A stretch of DNA of 64,000 nt from Sphaerisporangium album (GCF_003323745.1 NZ_QOIL01000001.1:62001-126000), one strand, 5' to 3'. Positions 36,885 to 47,740 are shown, counted from the first letter of the stretch. Made by a program: numbers and translations. The notes: generated from the sequence alone by a model not told the origin.

Positions 36885-37420
36885 GCATTGACGAGGAGTA
36901 CACCACTACCGGCGGCACCACGGCGACCGCGGTCGGCGAGAGGCCCGTGCGCGGGCCGCGCGCCGCCGGGGGCGTGGCCGCGCCGCCGCGGCCGGGCCGC
37001 GTCCCGCGTAGGCCCGCTCCGGCGCGCCCGGGACGTGCCACCCGTCCCGCGCCCGCCACCGGTCCCGTGCCGGCCGTCGGCGCCGCGCCCGCCGCGCGCC
37101 GTCCGTCCGCCGCGCGTCACGCGCCGCGCGCTCCGTTCGTGCTGCTCGTCGTCGGGCTGCTCTGCGGCGGCCTGGTGTCGCTGCTGCTGCTCAACACCGT
37201 GCTCACGCAGGACTCCTTCCGCGTGCAGGACCTGCGCGAGAGCACCCGTGAGCTGCACGACCAGAAGCAGGACCTGTACAAGAAGTTCCTGACCGGCTCT
37301 CAGCCCGGGACGATCGCCGACAACGCCCGGAAAGGCGGCGTCAAGCCGGACACCAGCGCGCCCGAGATCTTGACCGTCCCCGGCGCGCAGCCGTCGCGGG
37401 CGGGGGTCGCGGTTCCGTGA
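36881..37420 (+). CDS. FtsL-like bitopic division protein
   Basis: By position and layout this is the actinobacterial FtsL: a cytoplasmic Pro/Ala/Arg-rich tail of about 85 residues, one membrane helix (about 86-107, [20 protein letters not shown]) and a short extracytoplasmic coiled-coil region ([20 protein letters not shown]). FtsL links FtsQ and the FtsW/FtsI pair in the divisome. The 179-residue sequence is poorly conserved, so the name rests on synteny between rsmH and ftsI. It overlaps both neighbours by 4 bases. Confidence 0.8.
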   Translation: MSIDEEYTTTGGTTATAVGERPVRGPRAAGGVAAPPRPGRVPRRPAPARPGRATRPAPATGPVPAVGAAPAARRPSAARHAPRAPFVLLVVGLLCGGLVSLLLLNTVLTQDSFRVQDLRESTRELHDQKQDLYKKFLTGSQPGTIADNARKGGVKPDTSAPEILTVPGAQPSRAGVAVP

Positions 37421-39780
37421 GAGAAGGCGGCGGCCGCCCCCCGGGACCGGGGCGCGGCGGTCCCGGCGGGTCCGGGGCCGGGCGCGGTGGCCGCGGTGGC
37501 TCCGGGGGGAGCCGGGGCGGTCCCGGGCGCGGCTCGCCGGGCGGTCCCGGGCGTCCCGACGACACGGGGCGGCTCGAGGGCGACGGCCGCCCAGGGCGGT
37601 CCGGCCGCCAGGACGGCGGCGGCCGCCCGGGCGCGCAGGGTGGCCCCGGCGGCCCGGCACGTCAGGGGGGCCAGGGGCGTTCCGGCGGCCAGGGCGGGCA
37701 GGGACGCTCCGGTGGATCCGGCCGTCCCGAGGACGACGGCCGTCAGGGACCCGGTGAGGGCAGGCGTCCCGCGCGGCCCGGCACGACGGGCTCCGGGAAC
37801 GCCGAGGCCACGGTTCCGTCGCCGCGCCGCGTGCTCGGCCAGGGCCCGCGCCGCCCCCCGGGCGAGCCTCCGCGCGGCGGCCCCGGCGGCGAGCCTCGCC
37901 GCCGGGGGCCGGACGGCGATCCGCGTCGCAGGGGTCCGGGTGGCGAGGGGCCGAGGCGCGTCCCGCCCGGCGGCCCGCAGGGGCCGTGGAGCCAGGCGCC
38001 CTGGCGTTCGTGGGCGCCGCGTCCCATGGCGCCGCTGCGCCTCGGCAACCCGGCACGGCGCATCAACTTCGCCCTGATGGGCATGGCCGTCGTGCTGTCG
38101 CTGTACGCCGGGCGGCTCGTCCAGCTCCAGGGGCTCGACTCCAAGGTGTTCCAGGCCAAGGCCGCCTCGAACAGAGTGCGGCCGGAGCCGCTGCCCGCCC
38201 GCCGCGGGTCCATCACCGACGTCAACGGCCACGAGCTCGCCGTCACCGTCGAGGCCCGCAATATCGTCGCGGACCCGTCCAAGGTGCCGGCCGAGCAGCG
38301 CGAGCAGGTCGCCGCCCTCCTCGCGCCCTACCTCGGCGTCCCCAAGGAGGACATCGCCGCCAAGCTGGCCCTCGCCAGGATCCGTTACACGCTGCTCGCC
38401 CGCGACGTCCCGATCGGCGTCGCCAAGGCCGTCCTGGAACTGAAGATCGGCGGCAAGAAGATCCCCGGCCTGTCCGCGGTCCCGCAGTACCAGCGGCTCT
38501 ACCCCGGGGACGACCTGGCCGGCGGCGTGGTGGGCTTCGTCGGCGACGAGGGCGGCGGGCTGACCGGCATCGAGCAGACCTACGACAAGCTCCTCGGCGG
38601 CAAGGACGGCCGCCAGACGATCGAGATGGGCGCCGCCGGCCAGCGCATCCCCATGACCCGCAGCACGCGGGTGGAGCCGATCGCCGGGCGCGGCGTGCGG
38701 CTGACCATCGACCGCGACGTCCAGTGGGCCGCGCAGCAGGCGATCGCCCGGCAGGTCAAGGAGTCCGGGGCCCGCAGCGGCAGCGTCATCGTCATGGACG
38801 TGCGCACCGGCCAGGTGCTCGCCATGGCCAACGCGCCCGAGGTGAACCTGAACAAGTGGGAGTCCCTGCCGCCCGCCGACCTGGGCAACCGGTCGGTGTC
38901 GGAGATCTTCGAGCCCGGCAGCACCAACAAGGTCATCACGGCCGCCGCCGCCCTGGAGGCCGGGGCGGTGCGGCCCGAGACGGTGTTCGAGGTCAAGGAC
39001 AAGTACCAGTGCGCCGACCGGCTGCTCAGCGACGCCCACCCGCACGGCCCCGAGCACCTGACCTTCACCGGCATCATCGCCGAGTCCAGCAACGTCGGGA
39101 CCTTGATGGCCGCCGAGAGGGTCGGCGACCAGGCGTTGTACAACATGCTGAGGAACTTCGGCTTCGGCGCCAAGACCGGCGGCGGCTTCTACGGCGAGGA
39201 GGCCGGGCTGCTGCCCAGGCGCGAGACCTGGTCGGGCAGCCAGCGCTGCACGATCGCCTTCGGGCAGGGCGTGTCGGTGACGGCCCTGCAGATGGCCAGC
39301 GTCTACCAGACGATCGCCAACGGCGGGGTGCGGATCACCCCGCAGATCGTCGCGGGCACCGTCGACCAGCACGACAGGCTGGTCCCGGCGAGCCCCGGCA
39401 AGCGGACCCGCGTGATCAGCCGGCGCACGGCCGGCGACATCTCGCGGATGCTGGAGGCCGCGGTGAACGCCGACGGCAGCACCGGGTCGCTGGCGGCCAT
39501 CAAGGGATACCGGGTGGCGGGTAAAACCGGGACCGCGATGCGATACGACGAGAACTGCCGAGGGTATTGCGGTTATACCGCTACCTTTGTGGGGTTCACT
39601 CCCGCCGACGCGCCGCGTCTGGTGGCCCTGGCCGTCGTACAGGCGCCCGAGAAGGGCCATTTCGGCGGGGAAATCGCCGCGCCCGTGTTCAAGGAAGTCA
39701 TGACGTTCGCGTTGAAGACCCGCAAGATCCCGCCTACCGGCACGACCGCCCCGTCGGTGCGCTTGAGCACCGACGGGTGA
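37417..39780 (+). CDS. ftsI: Division-specific penicillin-binding protein FtsI (class B PBP)
   Basis: FtsI cross-links septal peptidoglycan. The 787-residue protein has an N-terminal Gly/Arg/Pro-rich region of about 210 residues, one membrane helix (about 214-238), a dimerisation domain and a transpeptidase domain. The catalytic motifs are intact: STNK at 502-505, SSN at 557-559 and KTG at 703-705. Actinobacterial FtsI is usually about 650-680 residues, so the cytoplasmic tail is over 100 residues longer than normal. The GTG at 37417 overlaps the FtsL-like stop. No internal start shortly before the helix is clearly better, but a later start cannot be excluded. Confidence 0.95.
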   Translation: MREGGGRPPGPGRGGPGGSGAGRGGRGGSGGSRGGPGRGSPGGPGRPDDTGRLEGDGRPGRSGRQDGGGRPGAQGGPGGPARQGGQGRSGGQGGQGRSGGSGRPEDDGRQGPGEGRRPARPGTTGSGNAEATVPSPRRVLGQGPRRPPGEPPRGGPGGEPRRRGPDGDPRRRGPGGEGPRRVPPGGPQGPWSQAPWRSWAPRPMAPLRLGNPARRINFALMGMAVVLSLYAGRLVQLQGLDSKVFQAKAASNRVRPEPLPARRGSITDVNGHELAVTVEARNIVADPSKVPAEQREQVAALLAPYLGVPKEDIAAKLALARIRYTLLARDVPIGVAKAVLELKIGGKKIPGLSAVPQYQRLYPGDDLAGGVVGFVGDEGGGLTGIEQTYDKLLGGKDGRQTIEMGAAGQRIPMTRSTRVEPIAGRGVRLTIDRDVQWAAQQAIARQVKESGARSGSVIVMDVRTGQVLAMANAPEVNLNKWESLPPADLGNRSVSEIFEPGSTNKVITAAAALEAGAVRPETVFEVKDKYQCADRLLSDAHPHGPEHLTFTGIIAESSNVGTLMAAERVGDQALYNMLRNFGFGAKTGGGFYGEEAGLLPRRETWSGSQRCTIAFGQGVSVTALQMASVYQTIANGGVRITPQIVAGTVDQHDRLVPASPGKRTRVISRRTAGDISRMLEAAVNADGSTGSLAAIKGYRVAGKTGTAMRYDENCRGYCGYTATFVGFTPADAPRLVALAVVQAPEKGHFGGEIAAPVFKEVMTFALKTRKIPPTGTTAPSVRLSTDG

Positions 39781-39802
39781 CGGGGAAGGTACGCTCACGC
39801 CC

Positions 39803-41335
39803 GTGCGTCCCCCGTCCATGCGTCCCGCGGCCGGTCAGGTCCGCCCCCTCTCAGGGCTGGCGGCCATGCTCGGCGCGCCCTCGGCCGGCCCGCGAGCGCC
39901 GCTCGCCGCCGTCACCGGCATCACCATCGACTCCCGCCAGGTGCGGCAGGGCGACCTGTACGTCGCGCTGCCCGGCGCCAGCGTCCACGGCGCCGCCTTC
40001 GCCCGCGCCGCCGCCGAGGCCGGGGCCGCCGCGGTCCTGACCGACCGCGCGGGCGAGCGCGACGCCGTCGCCTCCGGCCTGCCCGTGCTCGTCGTCCCCG
40101 ACCCCCGGGCGGTGCTCGGCCGGGTCGCCGCGTGGGTGTACGAGCGCCCCGCCGAGGGGCTGCTGCTGCTCGGCGTCACCGGCACCAGCGGCAAGTCGAC
40201 CACCACCTACCTGCTGGAGGGCGGGCTGCGGGCCGCCGGGCACCGCACCGGCCTGGTCGGCGGCGTCGAGATCCAGGTCGGCGACCTGCGCTTCACGCCC
40301 ACGCTGACGACCCCCGAGGCGAGCGACCTGCAGGCCCTGTTCGCGCTCATGCGCGAGCAGGGCGTCACGGCGGCGGCCATGGAGGTGTCCAGCCACGCCC
40401 TGGCCCTCGGGCGGGTGGACGGCGCGCACTACGACGTCGCGCTGTTCACGAACCTGTCCCAGGACCACCTGGACTTCCACCGCGACCTCGACGACTACTT
40501 CATGACCAAGGTCCGGCTGTTCACGCCCGAGCTGGCGCGCGCCGGTGTCGTCAACATCGACGACCCGCACGGCCGCGAGCTCGTGGGGCTGTCCAAGATC
40601 CCGGTCACGACGTTCTCCGCCGCGGGCGCCGCCGAGGCCGACTGGGTGGCCCGGGACGTCCGCTTGGGCGCCGACGGCAGCACCTTCCGCGTGATCGGCC
40701 CCGGCGGCGTCGAGGCCGACGTGTCGGTGGCGCTGCCCGGCCCGTTCAACGTCGCCAACACCCTCGGCGCGCTGGTCACCCTCGTGGAGGCCGGCGTGCC
40801 GCTCCAGGTGGCCGTGCACGGCGTCGGGACCGTCACCGGCGTCCCCGGCCGCATGGAGCGCGTGCCGGGCGCTCCCGGCTTCCAGGCGATCGTCGACTAC
40901 TCGCACAAGCCGGGCGCCGTCGAGTCGGTGCTGGGGGCGCTGCGCGAGGTGACCTCGGGCAGCCTGATCATCGTCCTCGGCTGCGGCGGCGACCGCGACC
41001 GGGGCAAGCGCGCGCTGATGGGCGAGGCCGCGGCGCGGCTCGCCGACGTGGCGATCCTCACGAGCGACAACCCCCGCTCGGAGGACCCGCTGCGCATCCT
41101 CGGCGAGATGCTGCAGGGCGTCCTGAGCGTGCCCGAGCGGGACCGCGCCCATGTGATCATGGAGCCGGACCGCGCCTGCGCGATCGACCTCGCGATCGGC
41201 CGCGCGCGGCCGGGTGACGTGGTGGTCGTGGCGGGCAAGGGCCACGAGCAGGGTCAGTACGTCGCCGGTGAGGTGCTGCCGTTCGACGACAGGCAGGTGG
41301 TCGCGGAGGCGATCGGCAGACGTGAGCGAACGTGA
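39803..41335 (+). CDS. murE: UDP-MurNAc-L-Ala-D-Glu:meso-diaminopimelate ligase
   Basis: MurE adds the third stem-peptide residue. The 510-residue protein has the ATP motif GVTGTSGKSTTTYL, the lysine-carbamate region and DNPR (in LTSDNPRSEDP), which marks enzymes that use meso-diaminopimelate. That fits an actinomycete with a DAP-type wall. The GTG at 39803 is 22 bases behind ftsI. A G/C hairpin follows in the gap to murF. Confidence 0.96.
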   Translation: MRPPSMRPAAGQVRPLSGLAAMLGAPSAGPRAPLAAVTGITIDSRQVRQGDLYVALPGASVHGAAFARAAAEAGAAAVLTDRAGERDAVASGLPVLVVPDPRAVLGRVAAWVYERPAEGLLLLGVTGTSGKSTTTYLLEGGLRAAGHRTGLVGGVEIQVGDLRFTPTLTTPEASDLQALFALMREQGVTAAAMEVSSHALALGRVDGAHYDVALFTNLSQDHLDFHRDLDDYFMTKVRLFTPELARAGVVNIDDPHGRELVGLSKIPVTTFSAAGAAEADWVARDVRLGADGSTFRVIGPGGVEADVSVALPGPFNVANTLGALVTLVEAGVPLQVAVHGVGTVTGVPGRMERVPGAPGFQAIVDYSHKPGAVESVLGALREVTSGSLIIVLGCGGDRDRGKRALMGEAAARLADVAILTSDNPRSEDPLRILGEMLQGVLSVPERDRAHVIMEPDRACAIDLAIGRARPGDVVVVAGKGHEQGQYVAGEVLPFDDRQVVAEAIGRRERT

Positions 41336-41370
41336 CCGGGGGCGTTGTGCGAGGCTGAGGCGCGAGGCGT

Positions 41371-41390
41371 CCCGGGCCCGCCGGCCCGGG
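41371..41390 (+). terminator. Hairpin inside the dcw cluster between murE and murF
   Basis: CCCGGGCC and GGCCCGGG pair perfectly (8 bp) around CGCC, and flanking GGCGT/ACGCC could extend the stem. There is no U-tract. It may cause partial termination or mark an RNA processing site. The 60 bases behind it are less G/C-rich and could hold an internal promoter for murF. Confidence 0.45.
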
Positions 41391-41449
41391 CGCGACGCCG
41401 GCCCCCCGCGTAGGCACGAACAAGCTTGTATGGAGAGTAGGGATAACGA

Positions 41450-42862
41450 ATGATCCCGTTGCCGCTGGCAAGGATCGCCGAGATGACCTCGGGTGCCCTC
41501 ACGGGCATGGCCGATCCCCGCGCCGTGGTCCGCGGGCCGGTTCTGATCGACTCGCGCGCCGCCGGGCCCGGCTCGCTGTTCGCCGCGATCAAAGGAGAGC
41601 GGGCGGACGGGCACGACTTCGCCGCCCAGGCCTGCGAGGCCGGCGCGGTCGCCGTCCTGGCGAGCAGGCCCGTGGACGCGCCGTCGGTGATCGTCGCCGA
41701 CGTCGTCGCCGCGCTGGCGCGGCTCGCGGCCGGGGTGGTCGCCGAGCTGCCGCGCGCGACCGTCATCGGGATCACCGGGTCGGCGGGCAAGACCACCACC
41801 AAGGACCTTCTGGGCGGCCTCACCGCGCTGATCGGCCCCACCGTCGCCCCGATCGGCTCCTACAACAACGAGATCGGCCACCCTCTCACCGTCCTGCGCG
41901 CCGACGAGGACACCCGCTTCCTCGTGCTGGAGCTGAGCGCCCGCGAGATGGGCCACATCGCCTACCTGGCCGGCATCGCCCCGCCGAAGATCGGCGTCGT
42001 GCTGAACGTCGGCAGCGCGCACCTGGGCGTGTTCGGCGGGCGTGAGCAGATCGCCAGGGCCAAGGGCGAGCTGGTCGAGGCGCTGCCCGCGGGCGGCGTC
42101 GCCGTGCTCAACGCCGACGACCCCAACGTCGCCGCCATGGCCGGGCGCACGCAGGCGCGGGTCCGCTGGTTCGGCCGCTCGGCCGAGGCGGAGGTCCGTG
42201 CCGTGGACGAGGCGCTGGACGAGCGCGGCAGGGCGGGCTTCACGCTCCTCACCCCCTCCGGCAGCGCCGACGTCCGCCTGCGCCTGTACGGCGCCCACGC
42301 GGTCGAGAACGCCCTGGGCGCCGCCGCGGCCGCCTACGAGCTGGGCCTGCCCGTGGCGACCATCGCCGAGCAGCTCTCGCGCGCCGAGCCGCGCAGCCGC
42401 TGGCGCATGGAGGTCACCGAGCGGCCCGACGGCGTGACCGTGATCAACGACGCCTACAACGCCAACCCCGAGTCCATGCGCGCCGCCTTCGGGGCCCTCG
42501 GCAGGCTCGGCGAGAACCGCCGCCGGTTCGCCGTGGTCGCCTCCCTGCGCGAGCTCGGCGACGACGCCGACGCGCTCAACGAGGAGGTCGGCCGTATCGC
42601 CGCCGAGGCCGGGCTGACCGGGCTGTGGGTGGTGGGGGAGCATCCCTGGCCGGTCCTCGCGGGCGCCAAGGGGGCGCCCGCCGTCCACGTCCCCGGCCCC
42701 GCCGAGGCCGCCGCCGAGCTGGCAGGACTGCTCCGGCCCGGGGACGTCGTCCTGGTCAAGGGCCCGCGCGCCGCCGGCCTGGAACGGGTCGCCGAGACGC
42801 TCCTGCGGGCCTCCGAGGCTTCCCAGGGCGCTCAGGAAGGCGCGGGGGGTGAGGCCCGATGA
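41450..42862 (+). CDS. murF: UDP-MurNAc-tripeptide:D-alanyl-D-alanine ligase
   Basis: MurF finishes the UDP-MurNAc-pentapeptide by adding D-Ala-D-Ala. The 470-residue protein has the ATP motif [14 protein letters not shown] at about 108-121, the segment [14 protein letters not shown] and [14 protein letters not shown], all typical of MurF. The ATG at 41450 follows a purine-rich stretch (GGAGAGTAGGGATAACGA). The stop overlaps mraY (ATGA). Confidence 0.96.
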   Translation: MIPLPLARIAEMTSGALTGMADPRAVVRGPVLIDSRAAGPGSLFAAIKGERADGHDFAAQACEAGAVAVLASRPVDAPSVIVADVVAALARLAAGVVAELPRATVIGITGSAGKTTTKDLLGGLTALIGPTVAPIGSYNNEIGHPLTVLRADEDTRFLVLELSAREMGHIAYLAGIAPPKIGVVLNVGSAHLGVFGGREQIARAKGELVEALPAGGVAVLNADDPNVAAMAGRTQARVRWFGRSAEAEVRAVDEALDERGRAGFTLLTPSGSADVRLRLYGAHAVENALGAAAAAYELGLPVATIAEQLSRAEPRSRWRMEVTERPDGVTVINDAYNANPESMRAAFGALGRLGENRRRFAVVASLRELGDDADALNEEVGRIAAEAGLTGLWVVGEHPWPVLAGAKGAPAVHVPGPAEAAAELAGLLRPGDVVLVKGPRAAGLERVAETLLRASEASQGAQEGAGGEAR

Positions 42863-43917
42863 GGGACATCCTCGTCGCCGCGGGCGTGGCGCTGATCCTG
42901 TCCATGCTCGGCACCCCGCTGGCGATCAGGCTCTTCAGCCGCAGGGGCTACGGCCAGAACATCCGCGAGGAGGGGCCGTCCGGCCACCACGAGAAGCGCG
43001 GCACCCCCACCATGGGCGGCACCGTCTTCGTGATCGCCGCGCTGATCGGCTTCGCCTGCTCCCACCTCGCCACCTTCACCCCGCCGACCGCGTCGGCGAT
43101 GCTCGTGCTCTTCCTCATGACGGGCCTGGCGACGGTCGGCTTCCTCGACGACTTCATCAAGATCTACAAGCAGCGCAGCCTCGGCCTGCGCAGCGGCGCC
43201 AAGGCCCTCGGCCAGCTCGTCGTCGGCGCGGTCTTCGCCGTGCTGGTCGTCCGGTTCCCCAACGCCTACTCGATCACCCCCGCCGAGACGCGCGTGTCCT
43301 TCCTGCGCGACTTCGGGCCGTCGATCGGCATCGTGGTGTTCACGATCTGGGTCCTCATCATGATCGTGGGCTTCTCGAACGCGGTGAACCTCACCGACGG
43401 CCTTGACGGTCTCGCCAGCGGCGCGACCGGCGTGGTGCTGGCCGCCTATGTGCTCATCGGCAACTGGCAGCTGCGCAACAGCTGCCTCAACCAGCTCGGC
43501 CCCAACTGCTACTGGGTGCGCGACCCGCTGGACCTGGCGGTGGTCGCGGCGGCCGTCCTCGGGGCGCTGGTCGGCTTCCTGTGGTGGAACGCCCCCCCGG
43601 CGAAGATCTTCATGGGCGACACCGGCTCGCTGGCGCTCGGCGGCGTGCTCGCCGGGCTGGCGATCACCACCCGCACGCAGATCCTGCTGTTCATCCTCGC
43701 GGGCCTGTGCTGCATCATCACCGCCTCGGTGATCATCCAGGTGGGCTTCTTCAAGATGACCGGCAAACGCGTCTTCCGCATGGCCCCCCTCCAGCACCAC
43801 TTCGAGCTGGCGGGCTGGGCCGAGACCACCATCGTCGTCCGCTTCTGGCTGATCGCCGTCCTGTGCGCCGCCGCGGGCCTCGGTCTCTTCTACGTCGAAT
43901 GGATGCCGAAGGCCTGA
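42859..43917 (+). CDS. mraY: Phospho-N-acetylmuramoyl-pentapeptide transferase
   Basis: MraY moves phospho-MurNAc-pentapeptide onto undecaprenyl phosphate, making lipid I at the inner membrane face. The 352-residue protein has about ten membrane helices and the family motifs [37 protein letters not shown] and [11 protein letters not shown] with the conserved His pair. All active-site Asp residues are present. It is translationally coupled to murF. Confidence 0.97.
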   Translation: MRDILVAAGVALILSMLGTPLAIRLFSRRGYGQNIREEGPSGHHEKRGTPTMGGTVFVIAALIGFACSHLATFTPPTASAMLVLFLMTGLATVGFLDDFIKIYKQRSLGLRSGAKALGQLVVGAVFAVLVVRFPNAYSITPAETRVSFLRDFGPSIGIVVFTIWVLIMIVGFSNAVNLTDGLDGLASGATGVVLAAYVLIGNWQLRNSCLNQLGPNCYWVRDPLDLAVVAAAVLGALVGFLWWNAPPAKIFMGDTGSLALGGVLAGLAITTRTQILLFILAGLCCIITASVIIQVGFFKMTGKRVFRMAPLQHHFELAGWAETTIVVRFWLIAVLCAAAGLGLFYVEWMPKA

Positions 43918-43936
43918 GCCGGGCGGAGAGAGTGCG

Positions 43937-45292
43937 ATGCACGTAATTGCGGGGCTCGGAGTCTCGGGGGTCGCGGCCGCGCGGAGTCTCGCGCGGGCGG
44001 GGCACCAGGTCGTCGTGGTCGAGGGACGGGACGGCGAGCGGCAGCGCGCCGCGGCGGCCGAGCTGGCCACCCTCGGCGTGGAGGTGCGGTTCGGCGGCGG
44101 GCTGCCGCCGGAGACCTCGCTGGTCGTCACCTCGCCGGGCTGGCGGCCCGGCCACCCGCTGCTGGTGGAGGCCGCGGCCAGGGGCGTCGAGGTCATCGGC
44201 GAGGTCGAGCTGGCCTGGCGGCGGCGGCCCCCGGGCGCCGCCCCCTGGCTGGCCCTGACCGGCACCAACGGCAAGACCACCGCCGTGCGCATGCTGACCT
44301 CGATGCTGGTGGCGGCCGGGTACGACGCCGTGGCCGTGGGCAACGTCGGCACGCCCATCGTCGAGGCCGTCGAGAAGCCCTACGACGTGCTGGCCGTCGA
44401 GCTGTCCAGCTTCCAGCTCCACTGGTCCTCGACCCTGGCCCCCGCCGCCGCGGCCGTGCTGAACGTCGCCGAGGACCACCTCGACTGGCACGGGTCGATG
44501 GAGGAGTACGCCCGCGCCAAGGGCCGCGTCTTCGAGCGCGCCGGGGTGGTCGTCTACAACGCCGACGACCCGCTGACGGCCCGCCTGGCGGCGCCGTACG
44601 CGGGGGCGGTGGGGTTCACCCTGGAGGTGCCCGCGCGCGGCCGCCTCGGCGTCGTGGAGGACCTGCTCGTGGACCGCGCCTTCGTCGGCGACCCCGCCGG
44701 GACCGCCGAGGAGCTCGCGACGCTGGCCGACGTCCGCCCGTTCGCGCCGCACAACGTCGCCAACGCCCTGGCCGCGGCGGCGCTGGCCCGCGCCTACGGG
44801 GTGCCGGCCGAGGCCGTCCGCCAGGGCCTGCTCGGGTACGTGCCGGACCCGCACCGCGTCGCGCACGTCGCGCGCGTGGCCGAGGTCGACTACGTGGACG
44901 ACTCCAAGGCCACCAACCCGCACGCCGCCGCCGCGTCCCTGGCCGCCTACCCCTCGATCGTGTGGGTCGCGGGGGGCCTGCTGAAGGGCGCCGACGTCGA
45001 CGACCTCGTGCGGCGCGCGGCGGGGCGTCTGCGCGGGGCCGTGCTCCTCGGCGCCGACCGGGGGCGAATTCGCGAGGCTCTGACGCGACACGCGGGGAAT
45101 GTTCCCGTTACCGAGGTCGAGGGGCAAGACACTGGGGTCATGGACCGTGTCGTCACCGAAGCCGCCCGGCTGGCCTCCCCCGGGGACACCGTGCTGCTGG
45201 CGCCCGCCGGGGCCTCCCTGGACATGTTCGCCGACTACGGCGCCCGCGGGGACGCGTTCGCGCGCGCCGTGCGCCGTATGGCCGGCTCGTGA
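43937..45292 (+). CDS. murD: UDP-N-acetylmuramoylalanine:D-glutamate ligase
   Basis: MurD adds D-glutamate to UDP-MurNAc-L-Ala. The 451-residue protein has an N-terminal Rossmann-like domain, the ATP motif LTGTNGKTTAVRML, the motif VLNVAEDHLDWHGSMEEYA, and DDSKATNPHAAAASL in the C-terminal domain. The ATG at 43937 has GGAGAGA upstream. The N-terminus (MHVIAGLGVSG) is shorter than in many MurD proteins, so an earlier start in the short gap is possible. The stop overlaps ftsW (GTGA). Confidence 0.95.
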   Translation: MHVIAGLGVSGVAAARSLARAGHQVVVVEGRDGERQRAAAAELATLGVEVRFGGGLPPETSLVVTSPGWRPGHPLLVEAAARGVEVIGEVELAWRRRPPGAAPWLALTGTNGKTTAVRMLTSMLVAAGYDAVAVGNVGTPIVEAVEKPYDVLAVELSSFQLHWSSTLAPAAAAVLNVAEDHLDWHGSMEEYARAKGRVFERAGVVVYNADDPLTARLAAPYAGAVGFTLEVPARGRLGVVEDLLVDRAFVGDPAGTAEELATLADVRPFAPHNVANALAAAALARAYGVPAEAVRQGLLGYVPDPHRVAHVARVAEVDYVDDSKATNPHAAAASLAAYPSIVWVAGGLLKGADVDDLVRRAAGRLRGAVLLGADRGRIREALTRHAGNVPVTEVEGQDTGVMDRVVTEAARLASPGDTVLLAPAGASLDMFADYGARGDAFARAVRRMAGS

Positions 45293-46638
45293 CCACCGAG
45301 ACGACGGGGACCGCCGGCACCGGCACCGAGACCACCGTGGCGACGGACCCGCGGGCCGGGGCCGCGCGCGCGCACGGCCGGCGCCGCGACCGGCTGTCGG
45401 CCCTCGGCGAGCTGCTGAACCGCCCCCTGACGTCGTACTACCTGGTGCTCGCCTGCAGCGGGCTGCTGCTGGCGCTCGGGCTGATGATGGTGCTGTCGGC
45501 CTCCAGCGTCGAGGCGTTGCAGAAGACCGGCAACCCGTTCTACTGGTTCATCAAGCAGTCGCTGTCGGTCGGCATCGGCCTGCCGGTGATGTGGGCGTGC
45601 TCACGGCTGCCCCAGCGGTTCTTCCGCCTCGCCGGCTACCCTCTCATGGCGATCTCGATCATCGGGCTCATCATGGTGATCTTCATCGGCGAGTCCGAGC
45701 TTGGCGCCCAGCGGTGGATCTACATCGGCGGGCTCACCATCCAGCCGTCCGAGCCCGCCAAGCTCGGCCTGGTGCTGTGGGGCGCCGACCTGCTCGCCCG
45801 CAAGGCCAAGGGCGGGCTGATCGAGTGGCGCCAGCTGCTGATCCCGCTCATGCCCGGCACCGCGATCCTCGCCGTGCTGGTCCTGCTGGGAAGCGACCTC
45901 GGCACCACGCTGGTGCTCATGCTGGTCTTCCTGGCCCTGCTGTGGGTGGTCGGCGCGCCGCTGCGGCTGTTCGGCGGCATCATGGCCGTCGCCGCCGTGG
46001 CCACCGTCATCATGATCAGCGTCGAGGGCTACCGCTCCGCCCGCATCACCGGCTGGCTGGACGTCTGGGGCAATGCCGAGACCTCGGGGTACCAGGCCGC
46101 CCAGGGGCAGATCGCCCTGGGGTCCGGCGGCTGGTTCGGCCTCGGCCTCGGCAGCAGCCGCCAGAAGTGGAACTGGGTGCCGCACGCCGAGAGCGACTTC
46201 ATCTTCTCCATCATCGGCGAGGAGCTCGGCCTGATGGGCACGCTGGTCGTGGTGGCCCTGTTCGGGCTGCTCGGGTACGCGGGCCTGCGCGTGGCCACCC
46301 GGGTGAAGGACCCGTTCATCCGCCTTTCGGCCTCCGCCGCCGTCGCCTGGATCGGCGGGCAGGCGATCGTCAACATCGGCGCGGTCATCGGCGCGTTGCC
46401 CATCACGGGCATTCCGCTGCCTTTGGTGTCGTACGGTGGTTCGGCACTGTTGCCCACGCTGGCCGCGCTTGGCATGTTGTTGTCGTTCGCCAAACGAGAA
46501 CCGGGCGCGGCCGCCGCCCTGGCGGCGCGTGGCCCCGGCCCGGTGGCGCGGGCTCTAAGCTGGCTTGGCCTGGGTCGTCCGGCGGCGAGGGGACGCCGTC
46601 CGGGGCGTCTCCGGCCGACATCGAGGCATGTGGAGTGA
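45289..46638 (+). CDS. ftsW: Peptidoglycan glycosyltransferase FtsW (SEDS family)
   Basis: FtsW polymerises lipid II glycan strands at the septum with FtsI. The 449-residue protein has a Thr-rich cytoplasmic tail of about 45 residues, ten membrane helices and the SEDS motifs [36 protein letters not shown] and [11 protein letters not shown]. The GTG at 45289 overlaps the murD stop. The C-terminal tail is basic and Gly/Arg-rich. Confidence 0.95.
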   Translation: MTTETTGTAGTGTETTVATDPRAGAARAHGRRRDRLSALGELLNRPLTSYYLVLACSGLLLALGLMMVLSASSVEALQKTGNPFYWFIKQSLSVGIGLPVMWACSRLPQRFFRLAGYPLMAISIIGLIMVIFIGESELGAQRWIYIGGLTIQPSEPAKLGLVLWGADLLARKAKGGLIEWRQLLIPLMPGTAILAVLVLLGSDLGTTLVLMLVFLALLWVVGAPLRLFGGIMAVAAVATVIMISVEGYRSARITGWLDVWGNAETSGYQAAQGQIALGSGGWFGLGLGSSRQKWNWVPHAESDFIFSIIGEELGLMGTLVVVALFGLLGYAGLRVATRVKDPFIRLSASAAVAWIGGQAIVNIGAVIGALPITGIPLPLVSYGGSALLPTLAALGMLLSFAKREPGAAAALAARGPGPVARALSWLGLGRPAARGRRPGRLRPTSRHVE

Positions 46639-46648
46639 AAGGACCGAC

Positions 46649-47740
46649 ATGAGGGTGGTCCTCGCGGGCGGCGGTACCGCCGGCCATATCGAACCGGCCC
46701 TGGCGCTCGCCGACGCGTTGCGCAGGCACGACCCCTCCATCGGGGTCACCTGCCTCGGCACCGAGCGCGGGCTGGAGACGAGGCTGGTCCCCGCGCGGGG
46801 GTACGAGCTGGCGCTGGTGCCCGCGGTCCCGCTGCCGCGCGCGATCACGCCGCAGCTGCTGACCGTGCCGGGAAGGCTGGCCGGGGCGATCAACGCCGCC
46901 GCCGGCATCCTGGACCGCGTCCAGGCCGACGTGCTGGTGGGTTTCGGAGGGTACGTCGCCACGCCCGCCTATCTCGGCGCCCGGCGCCGGGGCGTGCCGA
47001 TCGTCGTGCACGAGGCCAACCCGAGGCCCGGGCTCGCCAACCGGCTCGGCGCCCGGCTCACCGAACACGTCTTCACGGGTCACCCGGACGCGTCGCTGCC
47101 GCACGCCGAGTACGTCGGCATCCCGCTGCGGCGCGACATCGTGGCCCTGGACCGGCTGTCCATGGGCGACAAGGCGCGGTCCTACTTCGGGCTCGAGAGC
47201 GACCGGCCGACGCTGCTGGTGTTCGGAGGCTCGCAGGGCGCCCGCGCGCTCAACGAGGCCGCCCTCGCCGCCGCCCCGGCCCTGCGCCAGGCGGGCGTCC
47301 AGGTCGTCCACGTGGTGGGCCCCAAGAACGAGATCATCGAGGAGCCCCCGCCCGGCGACCCGCAGTACGTCGTGCTGCCCTACATCGACCGCATGGACCT
47401 GGCCTACGCCGCCGCCGATTTCGTGCTGTGCCGCAGCGGCGCCATGACCTGCGCCGAGCTGACGGCCGTGGGCCTGCCCGCCGCGTACGTGCCGCTGCCG
47501 CACGGCAACGGCGAGCAGAGGCTCAACGCCGCGCCGATCGTCGAGGCCGGGGGCGGCATCATGGTCGACAACGCCGACCTGACCACCGAGTGGATCATCC
47601 GCAACGTGCTGCCCATCCTGCGCGACCCCGAGCTGGTCGTCGCCATGTCGGCCGCCGCGTCGCGCATGGGCCGCAAGGACGCCGACATGGTGCTCGCCCA
47701 GAAGGTCCTCGCCGTCGTCGCCGCGGGAGGCCGCCGATGA
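46649..47740 (+). CDS. murG: Lipid II synthase MurG (UDP-GlcNAc transferase)
   Basis: MurG adds GlcNAc to lipid I at the inner membrane face. The 363-residue GT-B protein has the glycine-rich loop [14 protein letters not shown] at the N-terminus, a second loop [13 protein letters not shown] and the donor-binding stretch [20 protein letters not shown]. The ATG at 46649 has GAAAGGA 7 bases upstream. The stop overlaps murC (ATGA). Confidence 0.97.
   Translation: MRVVLAGGGTAGHIEPALALADALRRHDPSIGVTCLGTERGLETRLVPARGYELALVPAVPLPRAITPQLLTVPGRLAGAINAAAGILDRVQADVLVGFGGYVATPAYLGARRRGVPIVVHEANPRPGLANRLGARLTEHVFTGHPDASLPHAEYVGIPLRRDIVALDRLSMGDKARSYFGLESDRPTLLVFGGSQGARALNEAALAAAPALRQAGVQVVHVVGPKNEIIEEPPPGDPQYVVLPYIDRMDLAYAAADFVLCRSGAMTCAELTAVGLPAAYVPLPHGNGEQRLNAAPIVEAGGGIMVDNADLTTEWIIRNVLPILRDPELVVAMSAAASRMGRKDADMVLAQKVLAVVAAGGRR

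Noticed and set aside
39851-42688. Minus-strand frame of 945 codons opposite murE and murF
   Set aside because: It lies opposite two complete Mur ligases and has no recognisable motif.
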